In this document: piece by piece, positions 63,401 through 64,000 of the stretch
How positions within the stretch are numbered: the first letter of the stretch is position 1
Layout of the letters: each line of letters starts with the position of its first letter
Assembly (NCBI GenBank): GCA_052117605.1
Contig: JBQKIT010000011.1
Length of the DNA stretch: 64,000 nucleotides
Origin: CAG-791 sp000431495
GTDB lineage: Bacteria; Bacillota; Clostridia; Lachnospirales; Lachnospiraceae
Reading direction: 5' to 3' (one strand)
The notes under the pieces: model-generated
What the model was told of the DNA's origin: nothing
Seen by the model: only the letters and a program-made list of their open reading frames with translations
Database searches by the model: none
Program-made: the position numbers and the translations under genes

Positions 63401-63594
63401 ACAGCATCTGGAAAGAGCTCTGATTTAACAGTTCCCGGCATGTGGCCACTCTGTTATTCGTGGATTGGTTACCTACAGGCTAATGGTTCCGCCGTGAGCC
63501 CTGCACTCTAGCTTCGTGGATCACTGATGTGCCACATAGGGATGTCGCAGATGACTCGAACCTTACAGTGATCACAGCTCCTTCCAGATGCTGT
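63401..63594 (-). ncRNA. Candidate structured RNA of the IS110 element
   Basis: Two 24-base arms at 63401-63424 and 63571-63594 pair at 23 of 24 positions in the minus-strand transcript (one of them G-U) against 22 in the plus strand. They enclose about 146 bases with further GTGGCCAC-like and CGTGGAT pieces. It lies about 150 bases downstream of the transposase stop, on the same strand. IS1111-group IS110 elements carry their bridge RNA in this place. The identity as bridge RNA is inferred. Confidence 0.45.
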
Positions 63595-63618
63595 CAGATA
63601 TGTACTTTCGTTGTTTCT

Positions 63619-63648
63619 GCGGGATCGCAGATCTTTTGCGATTCCCGC
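63619..63648 (-). other. Hairpin after the IS110 transposase gene
   Basis: GCGGGAATCGCA with TGCGATCCCGC and a 7-base loop, one base bulged. It stands between the transposase stop and the large inverted repeat. No T run follows, so a terminator role is doubtful. Confidence 0.6.
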
Positions 63649-63745
63649 CTACCTGTTCCTGTACATCATGAACAGATGGCTGTCACAGGACCTGCCGCGT
63701 AAGCGGTGCGAAGCATCCTTGACAGGCAGATGGGCAGGATGTGAT

Positions 63746-64000
63746 TCATGCAGCTTTCTTCCCTTCTTCTCTTGGTTCGATGTGGTTCGTCATAATACCC
63801 CAGACGTAGCAGGCAAGCTCTCTTGCTACAGCATCCACTGCCACATTCCTCTTTTTTTCACGTCGAATCATCCGTTTATACTTGCTTCTCATTCTTATAT
63901 TTCCTCGATCCGCGTAGGCGATGACCTCTGCTGGATTTCCTGCCTGTCGGGCACAAAGTACTTTTGACTTATGCCCGACTTGCCCTTTGCAGATCCCTGT
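63746..64000 (-). CDS. IS110-family transposase, C-terminal part (partial)
   Basis: The last 84 codons of a gene cut by the window edge. The peptide includes QVGHKSKVLCARQAG, PAEVIAYADRGNIRMRSKYKRMI and KKRNVAVDAVARELACYVWGIM, the usual C-terminal tail of IS110-family (DEDD/Transposase_20) enzymes. The stop is at 63746-63748. The catalytic serine domain and RuvC-like start would lie beyond the window. Confidence 0.82.
   Translation of the reverse strand, partial: TGICKGQVGHKSKVLCARQAGNPAEVIAYADRGNIRMRSKYKRMIRREKKRNVAVDAVARELACYVWGIMTNHIEPREEGKKAA

Larger units (their letters stand above)
63340..64000 (-). mobile_element. IS110-family element, 3' part, runs off the window
   Basis: Contains the C-terminal transposase coding part and about 400 bases of non-coding DNA downstream that hold a large inverted repeat. 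The outer end is not defined; it probably lies between 63326 and 63400, next to the 52-bp repeat array. IS110 elements have no or very short end repeats, so the border cannot be read off directly. Confidence 0.6.

Noticed and set aside
63611..63967. Plus-strand open frame of 118 codons at the right edge
   Set aside because: It lies antisense to the IS110 transposase tail and the non-coding end and has no likeness to a known protein.

Overview
The window is a piece of a low-to-moderate GC Firmicutes chromosome, most probably a member of the Clostridia close to Lachnospiraceae. The basis is the S10-spc-alpha gene order, the zinc-ribbon forms of S14, L33 and L36, a zinc-lid adenylate kinase, an S10 that opens MANQVMRITLKAYDH, and the rplQ-ecfA1-ecfA2-ecfT-truA-rplM-rpsI string. 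Almost everything is read from the minus strand, so the operons run from high to low coordinates. No genus can be named from the sequence alone.

Right part, 42-54 kb: rpmG-secE-nusG, rplK-rplA, rplJ-rplL, rpoB-rpoC. Each block has a recognisable sigma-A promoter, and two have classical ribosomal-protein leaders: an L1-binding site before rplK and an L10 leader plus terminator before rplJ. Then come rpsL-rpsG-fusA and tuf (37.6-42.5 kb). Middle, 30-37.5 kb: an acyltransferase, a HAD phosphatase, a SARP-like regulator with a degenerate GGDEF tail, a small unknown protein and maf in one run, then a methyltransferase gene on the plus strand and a Na+/solute symporter. From 30.5 kb down to 13.9 kb lies one continuous ribosomal block (rpsJ to rplQ) with secY, adk, infA and rpoA. 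It is followed by the ECF transporter core, truA and rplM-rpsI (13.6-9.0 kb). The left end holds a BMP-type (nucleoside-like) ABC importer operon (0.5-5.7 kb), a small nuclease-like gene and a complete IS3-family element (7260-8734).

The right end (54.5-64 kb) is accessory. It carries a beta-galactosidase joined in frame to the N-terminal part of an IS1182-type transposase, a cardiolipin synthase, an SDR dehydrogenase, deoC, a ferritin, an AlkD-like HEAT-repeat protein and the 3' end of an IS110-family transposase running off the window.

Three things stand out. (1) The transposase-LacZ fusion. (2) A long inverted repeat downstream of the IS110 transposase that pairs better as minus-strand RNA and sits where an IS1111-type bridge RNA would lie. 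(3) A family of 52-bp tandem repeats carrying GGGATGA/TCATCCC inverted repeats, seen at two loci, one split by the IS3 element and the other beside the IS110 element. Many other spacers carry degenerate 14-32 bp tandem repeats of unrelated sequence. Two essential-gene promoters (rpmG, rpsL) are interleaved with terminator-like hairpins.
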